Source: Calliopum simillimum (taxonomy: Eukaryota > Arthropoda > Insecta > Diptera > Lauxaniidae). Taken from it: a stretch of 64,000 bases of DNA. The stretch is taken from the NCBI GenBank assembly GCA_951812925.1, contig OX638369.1:27360533-27424532 (forward strand), in the 5' to 3' direction. Within the stretch, counting starts at the first letter, position 1. Each line of letters opens with the position of its first letter. The translations under genes were made by a program, and so were the position numbers. This document shows, one piece after another, positions 43,801 through 56,399 of this stretch. The notes under the pieces were generated by a model. It made no database searches. It saw nothing but the letters and a program-made list of their open reading frames with translations, and was not told the DNA's origin.

Positions 43801-45590
43801 CAATTCAATATCAAAAACAAAGGCGAATCTTTTCATTTACAGAAAAATCTTCACATTTACAGAAAAATGTTGAATTTTTACAAAATCAAGCTAGAAACAA
43901 ACGATTTTCTTGATGGCGTGAATAGTAGCAAAAACTTACTCTACGATACATTTATTTAAAAAAAAAAATCAATTACTTTAATGCAATGCAGCAAAACTTC
44001 ACTTCAATTAAACCTTTTAACAGACGTCAAAATCTAGAACAAACATAAATTAAACCATTTTAGCCTATAAAAATTGGCGCCTAGCAGCAGATTGTATTTT
44101 ATATATTTTCACAATTTTCACACAATTTGCCACGGATAGACAGACAGACAGAGCAAAAGGAAATAAATACTACAATAGGCCATTTGCTGTTGTTGGTTGT
44201 TGCCAAGTGTGGTATTTACTGCGGACGACCTGTATAAAAACTGTTTTTATTTTGCATTTTTCTTTTTTTTTTATATATATATATGTATATACATAAATAT
44301 ATACTGATATATATAAATATGTATATTTATTTCATCTGTTTTACTCCACACGCCATCAATTGGCTTTTTTTGGATCGATATACTACATATAGTATTAGTG
44401 GTATGGTAGACGTTTTTGCTACTTTTCAGCATGCATTTTTCGATAAAATAAAAACTACATAACACCAAAGTTTGCACCGCCGCAATGATATAAAAATTCC
44501 GGCAGACCACAGTGTTAAAATTTCTAATTCAAATAAAAAATGCCTTTAACACTCGGTTTTATTATATTACATGCAAGGTAATTAAAATGGCATTAAAAAT
44601 TTAATAAAGACGTAGTAGTAGTAGTAGTAGTAGATGTAGCAAAATGTGCAGTAGCTTAGTGGTATGTAGTAAAATAAATTACAAAAAAAAAACGGCGTGA
44701 AATTAAAATCAATCGCTGCACTTGCATATATTAAATTCAAGAAAAAATTCGTAATTATAAAAAAAAAAAAAAAAAAAACAAAAAAAATAATAATAAAAAT
44801 CAAATTGAATTTAAAGCAGCGAAAAATGCAATGATTTTCCGATGATTCGAAAGTGTAAAAAATTGTGAATTCGTTTTTGGTATTTTATTGCATTTTAATT
44901 AAATTTTAAGCTGATTTTTATGTGCATTTTGACACCATGAAATTGCATACGAATTGTGCAAGAGTTGGAACAGAAACTGATTGTAAACTTAAAGCATGCA
45001 GTATAGTTTACTGTATATGTCAGAGGTGTCAGACTGGGCCTCCAGTGCGTGCCACATTTGACCCTTGAATTGCTCTTCAAAAAGCATGAAAAACAAAAGA
45101 ATATGTTGTGCATGTCAGTGTTAAATTAGTCTGACACACCCTGTCTGCTCTAGGTGACTCTCTAGTTGTTTTATGCTAAACAGGGGATGTTGAAATGTAT
45201 TCAATAAATAAATAAATAGATTTTTTATGTTTTGATAACTGCGGGAAAGTTGCGCTGTATTGAAAGAAAAGAAAAAAGAGGCATAAATTATTGCCCCAAT
45301 GGAAACTCTTGGCATGCATTTAAAAAAATTAAAAAAAAAATTGGTTTTATAAACATTTTTATTGTGGTTATAAATGGAATTAATTAAATAAACACTTTTG
45401 CAAGTGAAGCATTTGCAATTTTATTTAATTTTAATTTTATTATCTGCTCGAAAATTAAATGTCTACAACGGAGCTGAGGCAATGTTGCTTATCGCTGTAT
45501 GCAACAGAATTGTTGCTTCACTGCTAAGGCTATGTTCTTTTAGTACATTTACAACATTGCTGAAGCAATTTCATTTCAAAAATATCTCAA
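43801..45590. other. Non-coding with microsatellites
   Basis: TA-rich tract at 44270-44340, (TAG)n at about 44611-44635, A-run at 44758-44778. No gene. Confidence 0.55.
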
Positions 45591-46780
45591 TCACAACCAT
45601 AGCAACACTCTTACTTCAACTATGTTTTGAACAAAATCGAATCGTCATGCTTCAACTACGTCTCAAAACAAAATTAAAGCTTCATTGTCCATTAACATCT
45701 TAAACAAAATCGAAGTAGAAACCATTTTCTTATACAAAATCAAAGCAACATACTTCAACTACGTCCAAAACAAAATTGAAGCGTCATACTTCAACTATGT
45801 CTCAAAAAATTGAATCATCATACTTCAAATACGTCTCAAAACAAAACAAAACCATCATAATTCATTTATGCCTTAAACAAAATTGAAGCATCACACTTCA
45901 ACTATGTCTGAAAAGAAAATTGAAGCATCATACTTCAACTATTTCTCAAACAAATTTGAAGCGTCATACTTCAACTTTGTCTAAGGACAAAATTGCAAGC
46001 GTCATTCTTCAATTATGTCTTAGAACAAAATTGCCACAAAACATAATTGAAGCGTCATGCTTCAACTATGCCTCAAAACACAATTGAAGCGTCACACTCC
46101 AACTATGTCTCAAAACAAAATTGAAGCGTCATACTTCAACAATGTTTTAAACAAAATTGAAGCGTGATACTTCAACTATGTCTCAAAACAAAATCGAAGC
46201 ATGACACTTTAACTATGTCTCAAACTAAATAAAAGCAAAATAATTCATTTATACCTTAAACAAAATCGAAGCATCACACTTCAACAATGTCTCAAACACA
46301 ATTTAAGCATCAAATTAACTTTTGTTTTAATCAAAATCGAACCATCACGCTTCAATTATGTCATTTATGTTTTAAACAAATTAAAAACATCACACCCCAA
46401 CTATTTCGCAAAACAAAATTGAGGCATCATACTTCAACTATGTCTAAGAATAAAATTGAAGCATCATACTTTAAATGTGTCTTAAACAAAATCGAAGTAT
46501 TTTTTATTTTATACAAAATCGAAGCATCATACTTCAACTGTCTCAAAATAAAACATTACAATTTTACAACGTACAGAATTAAAACCCAATACTTCAACTC
46601 CATTTTAAAGCAAAATCGGAGTGTAATACTTCAACTATTTTTTATACAAAATCGAACCATCTTACTTGAAGTATATCTTACCCAAATTCCCAGAAAAATA
46701 CTTCATGTCTAAAAATAAAATTGAAGCATTTCAAAATAAAATCAAGGCATCATACTTCAAAAAGGTCCTAAGCGGAATTG
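45590..46780 (+). repeat. 1.2 kb minisatellite, ~40-45 bp unit
   Basis: The unit contains TTGAAGC(A/G)TCATACTTCAA and CTATGTCTCAAAACAAAA. The first part is an inverted repeat (TTGAAG...CTTCAA), so every unit can form a small hairpin. About 25 units of varying quality. Overlapping frames are by-products. Confidence 0.9.
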
Positions 46781-46919
46781 AAGTAAGACACTAAAATTTA
46801 ACTATAACAACATCCATCAATTCTCTCTCAAAACAGAATTGTTTAAATCTACCTATATATACCGGAATGAATTGAAGTCTCATTCCATCTCGCACCTAAT
46901 TAAAGCATTGTTCATTCAT

Positions 46920-47027
46920 GGGTGTAATCGTGAATAAAGATTCCCGGGGAATTTTTCACAGACTGCCGTGCATTTTCCATTGCAGTGGAAGCAAAATTCC
47001 CGGGAATATTCATTCACGATAACCCCC
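46920..47027. mobile_element. ~108 bp palindromic MITE, copy 1
   Basis: The left arm GGGTGTAATCGTGAATAAAG plus ATTCCCGGGGAATTTT pairs with AAAATTCCCGGGAATATTCA plus TTCACGATAACCCCC at the right. The centre holds CAGACTGCCGTGCATTTTCC. Confidence 0.85.
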
Positions 47028-47044
47028 AATATGAATAGTTAAAG

Positions 47045-48117
47045 GAAAGTCTATCAACTTTGACTGACGCTGTCAAAAAAAGTCTTATAACCTTCTATAA
47101 TAATATAAAACAGCGGACCTTTACTTAAACAAATTACTCAAATAAGTTTTATAACTTAATTCGTTGAATGAATTCTTAAATTTCAGCTAAATATACTCAT
47201 ATCTTACTTAACTTTTATGAAAAAAAAAAAAAAAATCGTTTTACCAAGAATAAATGCAGCCAACAACATTCCAAACAACATTAAACAATTTCAGTTTGTA
47301 TTGCAACAACGTTACTTTATTATTGTACGGTTTGGTTGTCGTCGTCGTTATCTTCAATGGTAAAAATACTCGTAAAAACGGAACAACAACAACAACAAAA
47401 GTAACAATAGCAACATTGCATACTGTTGTTTTTGTTGGTTGCAAAGCAGCAATGTGTACAATTGTTAATGATCGTGCGTTAAATGTAACATATTGTGTAC
47501 TGTGCTATTGCATTGTACCTTCTGATACTTCGCCGAGTTGTGTTGTATCCTCCTAATCCGCCTAGTAGTGAATTCATTCTTGAGTTGTAGATACGTACGT
47601 AACTTCTTATAACTGCCACCAACAACAACAACAACAAATACATACTTGCAACAAACCTAAGAAATGCACTCAACCATAGCACAAAGTGCGACGGTATGCG
47701 CAGGTTCTACGCTCTGTTGTTTCTCGATGGTGCTGTAGCCTTACACGGAAAGAATTATTTTGGACGAGCCGGATTGGCCTGGCATGGAGTGGTACTGGTG
47801 CGAATAGGACTGGTAAGGGCCTGCTTGCATAGAGAGTCACAATCAAAAAAGTAATATTTTTCGCTCTTTTTTTCTCTAATCTTTTGACTCTATGATTTGG
47901 CATCTTGAACCGCAACATCAATTGACTCTCAAAGTCGTATTTTACTCAATTACTTCCACTTTTAATTTATTAATTTATATTCGAAACAGAAATATGGCTT
48001 TTTGAATGTGACTTTCTACGTAAACTGGGACCTAAAAGTAATAGTAAGGAATGGTACAATTTGCAACAGTGTGGTACGATATGGTATGTATGTAAAAGTA
48101 CGGCATGGTATAGCACA
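47045..48117. other. Non-coding, low complexity
   Basis: CAACAA-rich blocks. 48030-48115 (CCTAAAAGTAATAG, GGAATGGTACAA, CGGCATGGTA) is partly repeated at 48529-48580 on the other side of family X copy 4. Confidence 0.5.
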
Positions 48118-48530
48118 AGAGTATCAGCATAGAACAAAAGTTAGCCTACAACAAACACAATGGGGGTTATCGTGAATCAAGATTCCCGGGGAATTTTCGC
48201 AGACTGCTGTGCATTCTCTATTGCAGTTTAAGAAAATTCCCCGGGAATCTTGATTCACGATAACCCCCATTGTCTCAATATTTACCAAATTTCTTGGAAC
48301 AACAATACCCATGGCTTTTTTTTTTTTTTTGTCTCGTATACAACAAACACAATATTTTAATAATTTTTTTGAATTACAACACCCATTAATAAATTTTTTT
48401 TTTTTTTTGTTTCACCTAGATCAAACACAATACTTTAATATTTTTCAAAATCGCTTGGAACTACAACACTCCTCTACAACAAACACAATATTTCAATTAT
48501 TTTCAAAATTTCTCGGAATTACAATCTGCG
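48118..48530. mobile_element. Family X, copy 4, carrying a nested MITE
   Basis: It begins GAGTATCAGCATAGAACAAA with GCCTACAACAAACACAAT, is interrupted by the MITE at 48162-48268, then continues with three same-direction modules (ACAACAATACCCATGG; GAATTACAACACCCATTAAT; GGAACTACAACACTCC), each preceded by a CAAACACAATA word. Confidence 0.75.
48162..48268. mobile_element. 107 bp palindromic MITE, copy 2
   Basis: The arm GGGGGTTATCGTGAATCAAG and its exact complement at the right end continue through ATTCCCGGGGAATTTT with almost no mismatch. The loop has CAGACTGCTGTGCATTCTC. It is closer to a perfect palindrome than copy 1, so probably younger. Confidence 0.92.
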
Positions 48531-48580
48531 CCTAAAAGTAATAGAATGGAAATGGAACGGCATGGTACAATGCGGTAAGT

Positions 48581-51565
48581 CGGTCGCATGAAAAGAACAA
48601 TTAATTGCATGAATCATTTATCCTTTCAAATCAAAACTGCTCTAAAATACAAAAATTCTCTCAGTGTACACAAACCTTACAATGTTGCCATCTTAGCAGA
48701 GCAGAAGAATAAAACCTTTCTTTCTTACTTTTTGAAAAATGCAAGCTCCATATGGTCTGTATTTGTTTTTATTTTCTTTTTTTTTTAACTAAAAAAAATA
48801 TATTGCTATAAAAATGAAATCAAGCAAAAAAAAAACAAAAACGAAAAAAGAAAAACGCCAACAACAGACAGTAAAAATGCAATAAGAAAAAGAAGAAACT
48901 TGTGGAATTCGCTCTGTTCGTAGGAATGAAGTAGAGAATTCTTCTTTATATTCTGTGAGCGCAGGACGCTGTGTTGTGTTTCGAAATGCTTAAGTGTTGC
49001 ATTTAATTTTTACATTGAGCCAATTTTTTGTGCTGCTTTGTCGCTGCCTTTTTCCTTGTTGGTTCTTGGTTTATCTATGAATTCTTGCCTGCTGCTGCTG
49101 TTGTTACTTTTACTTTAAATGTTGCCGTGCGGAAGGACTTGCACTGGAACGTGCTCATGGTCCACTTGCATGCTTGGCTGGTTCATGGTTTAATTTATGC
49201 CATTCATTGTTATGTTATACCGAGTACGAGTACACTATGCTGTAAAGTTCTATGTGACAAACCCCTGTAAGGGTGGACAAACAAAAACACCATACATTCA
49301 TATGTTACTCTTTCTTTATGATTTTTTGCAGAATTTCCTTGTATTCTTGTTTTACTTTCTAAGCCAAAGAAAAAACCTTCGTATGTGGCCTATCTGTCTT
49401 TCGTGTTTCGCCTGGCGTGTCCTTAAACAAAACGTTTGGAATTCTGTAGTTTCGAGAAAAATATTTCAAAAAATAGTGTAATTTGCCGACGATCATTTAA
49501 CTAAAATATTATCACGTTTACTCTTATTATTCCATACCGCCCAAACTTAATAGCCATTTCACATGCTCTTGAATGCTACGAGCCTTCTTCATTGTAAAAG
49601 TTATGTTGGCAGTTACTATTTTTCCCGCTTTTAAAAGCGGCGCACTTATCACATCTTATCGCTCGAATAAATTTTATTGCAAAATGCAAAAATGGCCTCG
49701 GCAGCCACAGCCCTACCTCCTGTTGTGTTTGTGTTGCATTTTTCGTTATAAATTCCACTTATTCCACATAAATCATGCAATCATGATTTTTATTGTTAGT
49801 TTTCATGATTCCCGTCGGGTGTCAGTCGGGTAGCTCCCGCTTTTAGCGGAGTAAACAATTTAATGGTCATATAACGTGGCTTGATGAAGTTTGTTTAATT
49901 TTCTTCCCAATTTAAGTTCAAGTGCTTTAGATTTTTGGTCAACATGAATTGCATTTTTTCCGGCAATTTATTACTTCTTAGTGTCTATAGTTTTGTAATT
50001 TTATTGCCATTATTTGGTTTGAGAGTATCATAAAAATTGTCTGCAATTTGTTGTTGCTGCTGCTCCTTGTTAGCCAATTCATCTGGTGAAAATTATTGCT
50101 TTTGTCTGGGATTTTATTTCTTTTCTGAGAAAGTGTTTTCGGAAGTTTTCCCTATTGTGCTTGGCAACAACGAGATAAAACTTTTCGCATAAAAAGTTTT
50201 CTTTTGTATTTTTGAGTGTGGAAAAGTGTTGGCATAAATTTGTATCCTTCAGGACAAAAAAAGTATTTTAAGTAAGTTTTGCAAACAGTTGGATTTTTAT
50301 TTACTATTTACGTGCACAAGCTTCTTTATTTAAATTTTACAAAAGTCATTTACAGATTTTTATTTTTCTTTTTCTTTTTCAATTCACGAGTGTAAAAAGT
50401 TTTTTCCATATTACGTATATTATAGTCTTATCATGTATGACAAAACATACTCGTACATGATCCGTCAATAAATGAAAGAATTTATTTTTTTTTTTATTTT
50501 CTTTTTCTTTAAGATAAATTTAGGAGTCGCGAGACTAAAATTGGTGTATATTTTAAAATCTTCAAAAAATCATTACTTTTAAACTGTTTAAGATGCACAT
50601 TAAAGATAAGTATGGCGAAAGTATACCGGTGGTTTGGTGTCTTGAAAAAACTTAAATTACGTCTTGTATTACAATTTCAATTGTTGAACAGTGATGTACA
50701 CAAAAAATATTGGGCGGCTCAATTTTTTCGTGCACATTTAAATTCTACCATTATTTTTGACTAAGAAAACAAATTTTAATACAAATGTTTTCTATTTTTT
50801 TGTAGGTTATCAATTAGAAGTTCAAAACACAACAAAAGCTAGCTAAATAGACAGCAAAGAATAAAGAAACAAAAAAACAAATGCGCTACAAATACCAACA
50901 CTTAGCTTTGAAAGATGATAGAAGAAAACAATATGAACACAATCACTGAAATTGTACCAAAAGGGGAGAAGGTATAAAGCAACATGAAATAACCAAGAAG
51001 AGCATCAAAACGAAGAAGGAAGAAATACATTGAATAAACCGAAATAATGTTGGTGAGAACGTTACATTTTGTGTACTTGGCCAAGCAATGAAGAAACCAA
51101 CTAACAGAAAATAACAGGGATAGCAAATTAATATAACGTTAAAGGTCTAAGGTTCTTTTTCGATAATTGTTGTACTAGAATACAATATTTCTTAATATAG
51201 GCCAACTTTCGAAATTCAGTGTACATAACTCGATAAATACGGGTAGGTAATTGTAGTATAAGATCCTGGTATATCCTAGTACAATACATTTCCGGGATAT
51301 TGAAAAATTAGATCAGTCGCAATATTCAAGAGATCAATCAAATAGCAATTATTACGCATAGCATTACATTTTCAGCATATTCATGACAATGTATCTGAGC
51401 AAAACTTAGCCCAAAAGACACAACGTTTTCTGAACTCTTCTAGACTCCTAGAACAACTCTAGAACTAAGCACACAGTAAATGTTTTTTTAATAGTCCTGC
51501 CACTATAAAACTAATCGCTTTTAACCCGATCTAAAATCCTTTGAAATAGACAACTTTTCACTCAC
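48581..51565. other. Non-coding, nothing firm recognised
   Basis: Downstream exons of the candidate gene at 51566-51795 might lie here on the minus strand, but no convincing exon was found. The small frames seen are low-complexity. Confidence 0.4.
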
Positions 51566-51795
51566 CATCACTATCGTTGCAAGTTCAACCCGCATTAAAT
51601 TTTGCAGCATTCGTAGCTTGGCATCATTAAAGCGAAAATCCTATATTTCCAAAACAAAAATTCAGAAGCTCCATTTTTGTATGAAAAACTTCGGACACGT
51701 ACCGTCACTTTCGTTGCACTTTCACAAACACTATTGGTTACTATAAAATACAACAATACAGCAACACGAAACTTTAAATGAGATCTCGATAACAT
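51566..51795 (-). CDS. Candidate 5' exons of an unrecognised secreted-protein gene (partial)
   Basis: Minus strand. Exon A (51795-51703) starts at an ATG in GAAA context and encodes 31 residues, MLSRSHLKFRVAVLLYFIV then TNSVCESATKVT, a convincing signal peptide with basic n-region, hydrophobic core and small residues near the likely cleavage point. It ends at GTGACG|GTACGT. A 62-base intron (51641-51702) ends in AAATATAG. Exon B (51640-51566) continues in phase for 25 residues including FNDAKLRMLQNLMRVELA, an amphipathic helix-like segment, and ends ATG|GTGAGT. Agreement of signal peptide, typical small fly intron size, matching phase and two good donors argues against chance. The downstream exons were not found and the family is not recognised. 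It lies about 10 kb upstream of Star exon 1 on the same strand. Confidence 0.45.
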
Positions 51796-52132
51796 TTTCT
51801 GATTAATTTTTATTTGCTGAATCCGAATCTAGTGACCATTTTCCTTATAAGGTTTGGGATCCAAAATATACATGCTTTTAAATGCAGAAAGCGCTCTTTT
51901 CAGGCATTTGGCGCACATCCAGGAAGGAGTGTAGTTCAGTTTTGCCAACGGCACCGACTAACCCTTATCTTTCTTATGAAACTTCGCCAATTAACTTCTC
52001 CAATTGGATCGTAACTTTCTGAGAAATTGTCCATTGAAATAAATGTATCGCAGCTCAATGTAAAGAATTAAATGAAATTTATATGGAGTTGAGTTGCCTT
52101 TGCTTCAATGTTCAAATTTTAATACTTCCTAG

Positions 52133-52205
52133 ATATGCACCATATGTCTGAATATACCGTTTTCTGGGCTTTAAAGCTAGGATAACTCAAATTATAGACC
52201 TGATT
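52133..52205 (+). repeat. Partner of the repeat at 8163-8232
   Basis: Shares CATATGTCTGAA, CGTTTTCTG and AGACCTG in the same order and spacing. Confidence 0.5.
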
Positions 52206-53925
52206 GTGTTATTTTTGACAATTTCTTACTTATATTATTTCGAAAATATCATAAACTCAATGTTACCAGCAAAATCAATATTTTTCGCTATATCCATGAA
52301 TTCATTTCAATTGTAAAGTAGAGTAAACCTGGCATGAGGTAACAAATATTGCAAAAAAAAGTGACAGGTCAATAAATGTCAACTTAATGTGCAATACAAT
52401 AAAGTCCTGTCACGGAAAGCAGAGTGACAGCAGCAAAAACATCAATAAAGCAAATGAAAATTGACTGCGGCGGGGTTATTGCGCGCTTAAAACGCTATAA
52501 AAGCAATAAGAGAGAAATGCATAAATTTCATGCAAAAAATAAAAAAAAAAACCAAAAAAGTAGTTAATACAGGTAGTAACAACATGCAAGCCACCAATAC
52601 AAAAAGGCAAATGCTAGTGACACCTGCTCGCACTAAATCTTCTCCCCCAATGATAATACTGTTATGCAAGATTATTGCCAATCCTCGCGCAAGCAATTCA
52701 AGTTAAAGAAAGTTGTAGTAGAAGGGAAAAAATGAACTTTAAGAAATATGCGCTGCGAAAAGGTAGTCGGGGTCAATTCAATTCAATTTAGTAATAAATT
52801 TAAGATTGTTGTCAGCGCACTTATCACAAGCAGACAACATCTCTGAATGGGGTAGAAAAAGTAGATAAAAATTAATGGATGGATAAGGAAATCCCGCTTA
52901 AACGTTGGAGGAGAATCATTACGTGAAGATCAAACACGACACGCGATAAAAAGTGCCAACAAATCTTAGTCGTGTAATAAATCTTTTGGCACAAGTATGG
53001 AGGATAAGCAAAAGGATAAGCAACGCCGACAACAGCAGCAAACAGTTAAGGAGTTATTCAACGCGCAATTAAGACATTGTGAATTATGAACTTTGCTACA
53101 TTCTGCTGTCAAATGGTGAAAGTAAAAGGTTGTGCTGTATTAATCTTGATAAATGTTGGCGTAAGCCAATTGTGGGCAGATTAGGTTAATTAGTTTTTAT
53201 ATTTATTTATTAAAAATTGTTCTAAATAATATTAATCGAATTGAAAGGGCTTAGCCTTAAGAAACACAACTCGCCTAAACCATATAATTTATGATAATGC
53301 CAAATGTTATTTTTCACAATAAACTTACGAAAATGTTGGCAACTTTTTTTTATTTGTTTGCATTAGTTAAATTAAAATCGGGTGCAAACAAAAAAAGAAA
53401 TGTTGCAAAAATAGGGCGGAAAATACAATACCACTCACTAACTCACTCACTACCTTCCACATCGTGAAAGGTGTGTGACCGTTTTATTGCATGGCAGCAG
53501 AAAGTGTTATGTAGCAAGTGTACAAAGAAACCAGCAACACCAACAAAATTTGGCAATTTTTGTGCAAAAATTATAAACTCAAAAAAGAGAAAAAAAAAGT
53601 TCAAAGAAATAAAAGTTTTTGCTACCATTAAGCACGCAGCTCATACCACAGCCATGGTTTTTTGTTGCTGTTGTTTAATTCGTACCCATTTTTGCAAAAC
53701 AAAAAAATTTTTTGTTTTTTTTTTTTTTTGTGTGAGAAAAAAATTTAAATAAAATTTAATTTTCACATATTACGCCAGTGTAGTACACTTAAAAAAACTT
53801 AAAATTTGGAGGATCATTTGCTCAAAAGAATTCACTTTTGTTTTGTCCAAAATTTCCAATAACACAATTCTTATTTCTTGTTTCTAAGAAAAACTTTCTC
53901 ATTTAAGAAAAAAATTCTTTAATAC
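52206..53925. other. Non-coding, nothing recognised
   Basis: A/T-rich with small poly(A) and poly(T) tracts. Confidence 0.5.
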
Positions 53926-53929
53926 ACGC

Positions 53930-54660
53930 TTCAAGTAAAACCTTTTCAAAATCAAATTAAACTTATCTCAATTCAAATTAAACCTTTTCCAAATCAAATT
54001 AACCTTTTGTCAAGTTTCGTAACGATTGCTTTATTTATAGTAGAATCGCCCAGTGGTCAAAATTCGACCAGAAATGTATTAAATAATTTTGGTACTTTTT
54101 GGACACTTTTAGTACATTTTTTTTGTTATTTGGTTCGTAATAGAAAAACTCATTTATCATTCATGGTATAATTTAAGCGATATATTAACAAAACAAAAAA
54201 CATGAAGTCAGTGCTATACTCTTTGTCTTTCTCTTTGTGCTTTATCCTGTTTTCAGCTCTGAATTTGTAATTAATTTTGCCTGGGTTAAAGTCAAAATAT
54301 TATCATAATTTTAACTCTGTGCACATCTACACACAAATACCTTTCTAATGGTGTATAATTTAAAGCCGTACTTCATTTGTCACATAGTAAAAAAAGATGG
54401 ACAAGTTTTTGTCTTGCGTATTAATATATAGATTATAGCATTTTACGTGTGTTTTTTATGAAGTTCAATTAAATTCGTAAAAAGGTTTAATTTGTTTTGG
54501 AAAAGGATCAATATGTTCCGTAAAAAGGTTTATTTTTGCAACAAGTTTCATTTTAATTTGCAAAAAGTTTGATTTGATTTTGAAAAAGTATAATTTACTT
54601 TGGAAAAAGATCAATATGATGTGGAACAGGTTTAACTTGAAGTGGAAAACCTGCATAAGT
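53930..54660. repeat. Inverted minisatellite arms around repeat H copy 2
   Basis: 53930-54010 repeats AAATTAAACCTTTTCC-type units. 54475-54655 carries the complement, GGTTTAATTTGTTTTGGAAA plus AGGATCAATATG units of about 32-34 bases. Repeat H lies between, so the whole is a hairpin-capable cassette. Confidence 0.6.
54035..54440 (+). mobile_element. Dispersed repeat H, copy 2
   Basis: The inverse of 29980-30415: TAATTTTGGTACTTTTTGGA, CTCATTTATCATTCATGG, CATGAAGTCAGTGC, then TGTCTTGCGTATTAATATATAG at the end. Confidence 0.7.
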
Positions 54661-55352
54661 ATAGTGAATAAAAATATTCACAATATTTGAGTGTACCCAA
54701 GATTTGCAAAAAAAAAAAGTAACCAGTTTAAAACAGCTTGACACAAACGTCCTTAAAATGTTAAACCCTTACCACTTTAATGATTTGTATGTCAACTTTG
54801 CACTTGAAGGATTAATTTGATTTTTTAGAATAAAACAAAACCAAAAAATCCATGTTCGTGACAAAGTTGCCTCGAATTCAAACGCTTCAGCGACATTAGT
54901 ATTTATTTGGGGATGGTGCTGGTATATTACCATAATCGGAGTCATTACTTTATTTTTCATTTGAATAATAAAAATTCATTATAATAAAAAGTTTTATTTG
55001 AGTAATGGTGGTAATTTAAAGTTTAGGAATATTTGAAGAGAGATTGAATGGAAGATATCCAATTATATATTTTACTAAGTTCCAAAAACTGCTCAACTAA
55101 CTAAAATCGTTTAAGTAATTTTTTCTTTACTATTGAAAGCATTTGTAATATGACCTCCAAACATTTCCCCGATTCACGTATTTCTAGTTTCGACGAACAT
55201 CTCCTGCTTCTTTGCGTGTTCCATTCTAAATGCGCCGCATCCTGTTCCTTCTCAGTCAGCTGATTTGAGTGCAGTTCGACTTTGGAGATGATTTTGGTCC
55301 ACCAAGTTTTCAGAGTTTGTCAAAGACAATTGTTTGCGAATACTTATTTTGA

Positions 55353-56047
55353 TATACAGGGTGTCCCACAATTCACGCAAGATTTGAATTGCAAATAAGT
55401 TTTTTTTTATTGATACATAAAGAGATAGCGTTATATATGGAATAACACCACAGGCAGATGACCTTCAGCTGGCACATATGCTTTCATTGGTCGAACCATG
55501 ACCATTTCACAAATGGTGTTCCATAAAAAGGTTTGAATTTGTCACCATTTGTGCGGCAAATTGTTACCAACAAAAGTTACCAAAAAAAAAAAAAAAAAAA
55601 AAAAAAAAAACAGAAAACACGTTTGACAGTTTAGTTAGGAGTGAAGTTCCGACCATATTTTCTACGAAATTTGCTAACTGTAGCAGCCGAACTTTCATTA
55701 TTTTTGAAATATTGAAAACGCGTTGTTCTTTTGTACATTGTTCTTATTTTATAACCCAAAACTGTCAGCTGTTAAACTGCTTTACTCTTTTGGTTGGCAA
55801 CACTTTACCGCGCAAATGGCGGAAAATTCAAATCTTGGGTGAAATATGGGACACTCTTTGCAAAATGGTCATGGAAAATTTCGACAAAAGAATGCGTATG
55901 TGCCAGCTAAACCGTGGAGGTCACCTGCCTGACCTCTTAAACTGTCAGATGTCAAACTGTTTTCTTTTTTTTTTTTGGTTGGCAACGCTTTACCACACAA
56001 ATGGCGGCAAATTCAAATCTTTCATGAATTATGGGACACTCTATATA
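55353..56047 (+). mobile_element. Tc1/mariner-like relic with transposase C-terminal remnant
   Basis: The left end TATACAGGGTGTCCCACAAT and the complement of ATGGGACACTCTATATA at the right form an imperfect ~38 bp TIR with TA at the borders. The 3' part encodes KMVMENFDKRMRMCQLNRGG plus HLPD, which resembles the extreme C-terminus of insect mariner-type DDE transposases. The terminal ~100 bases are duplicated (55755-55853 and 55935-56048). An A-run of about 30 sits at 55578-55609. Catalytic domain absent. Confidence 0.65.
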
Positions 56048-56399
56048 ACTTGGTCTATAAGCCCCACTTTGGCATACGATTCACTTGTACTGATTTCAAT
56101 TATTTTTTGTATATTTAAATCTGATCATTATTTACCATTTTTATTTTATCATATTACTAGCAGTAGGTGGCGCGATGAGTTCGATTTGAACGAAAGCTGC
56201 TAAAGGTGCAGAAATTCCAGGAGACTGAGGCCGGAAACCTGACATTTTTTCACTATTGCCTCAAGAAATTGCCAATACTATAAATTGATAACCTATAATG
56301 ATCCGAGATCGCAGCAACGCGATAGATTTTTAGATGTGCGAGGAGGCTGAGATAAAAGTCAAGTGGCAAAGTTCAATAACAAATTTTTAATAAAATTAA

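Noticed and set aside
45590..46780. Regularly spaced repeats that could suggest a CRISPR array
   Set aside because: Repeats and spacers are both imperfect and similar to each other, and the context is a eukaryotic genome; it is a minisatellite.
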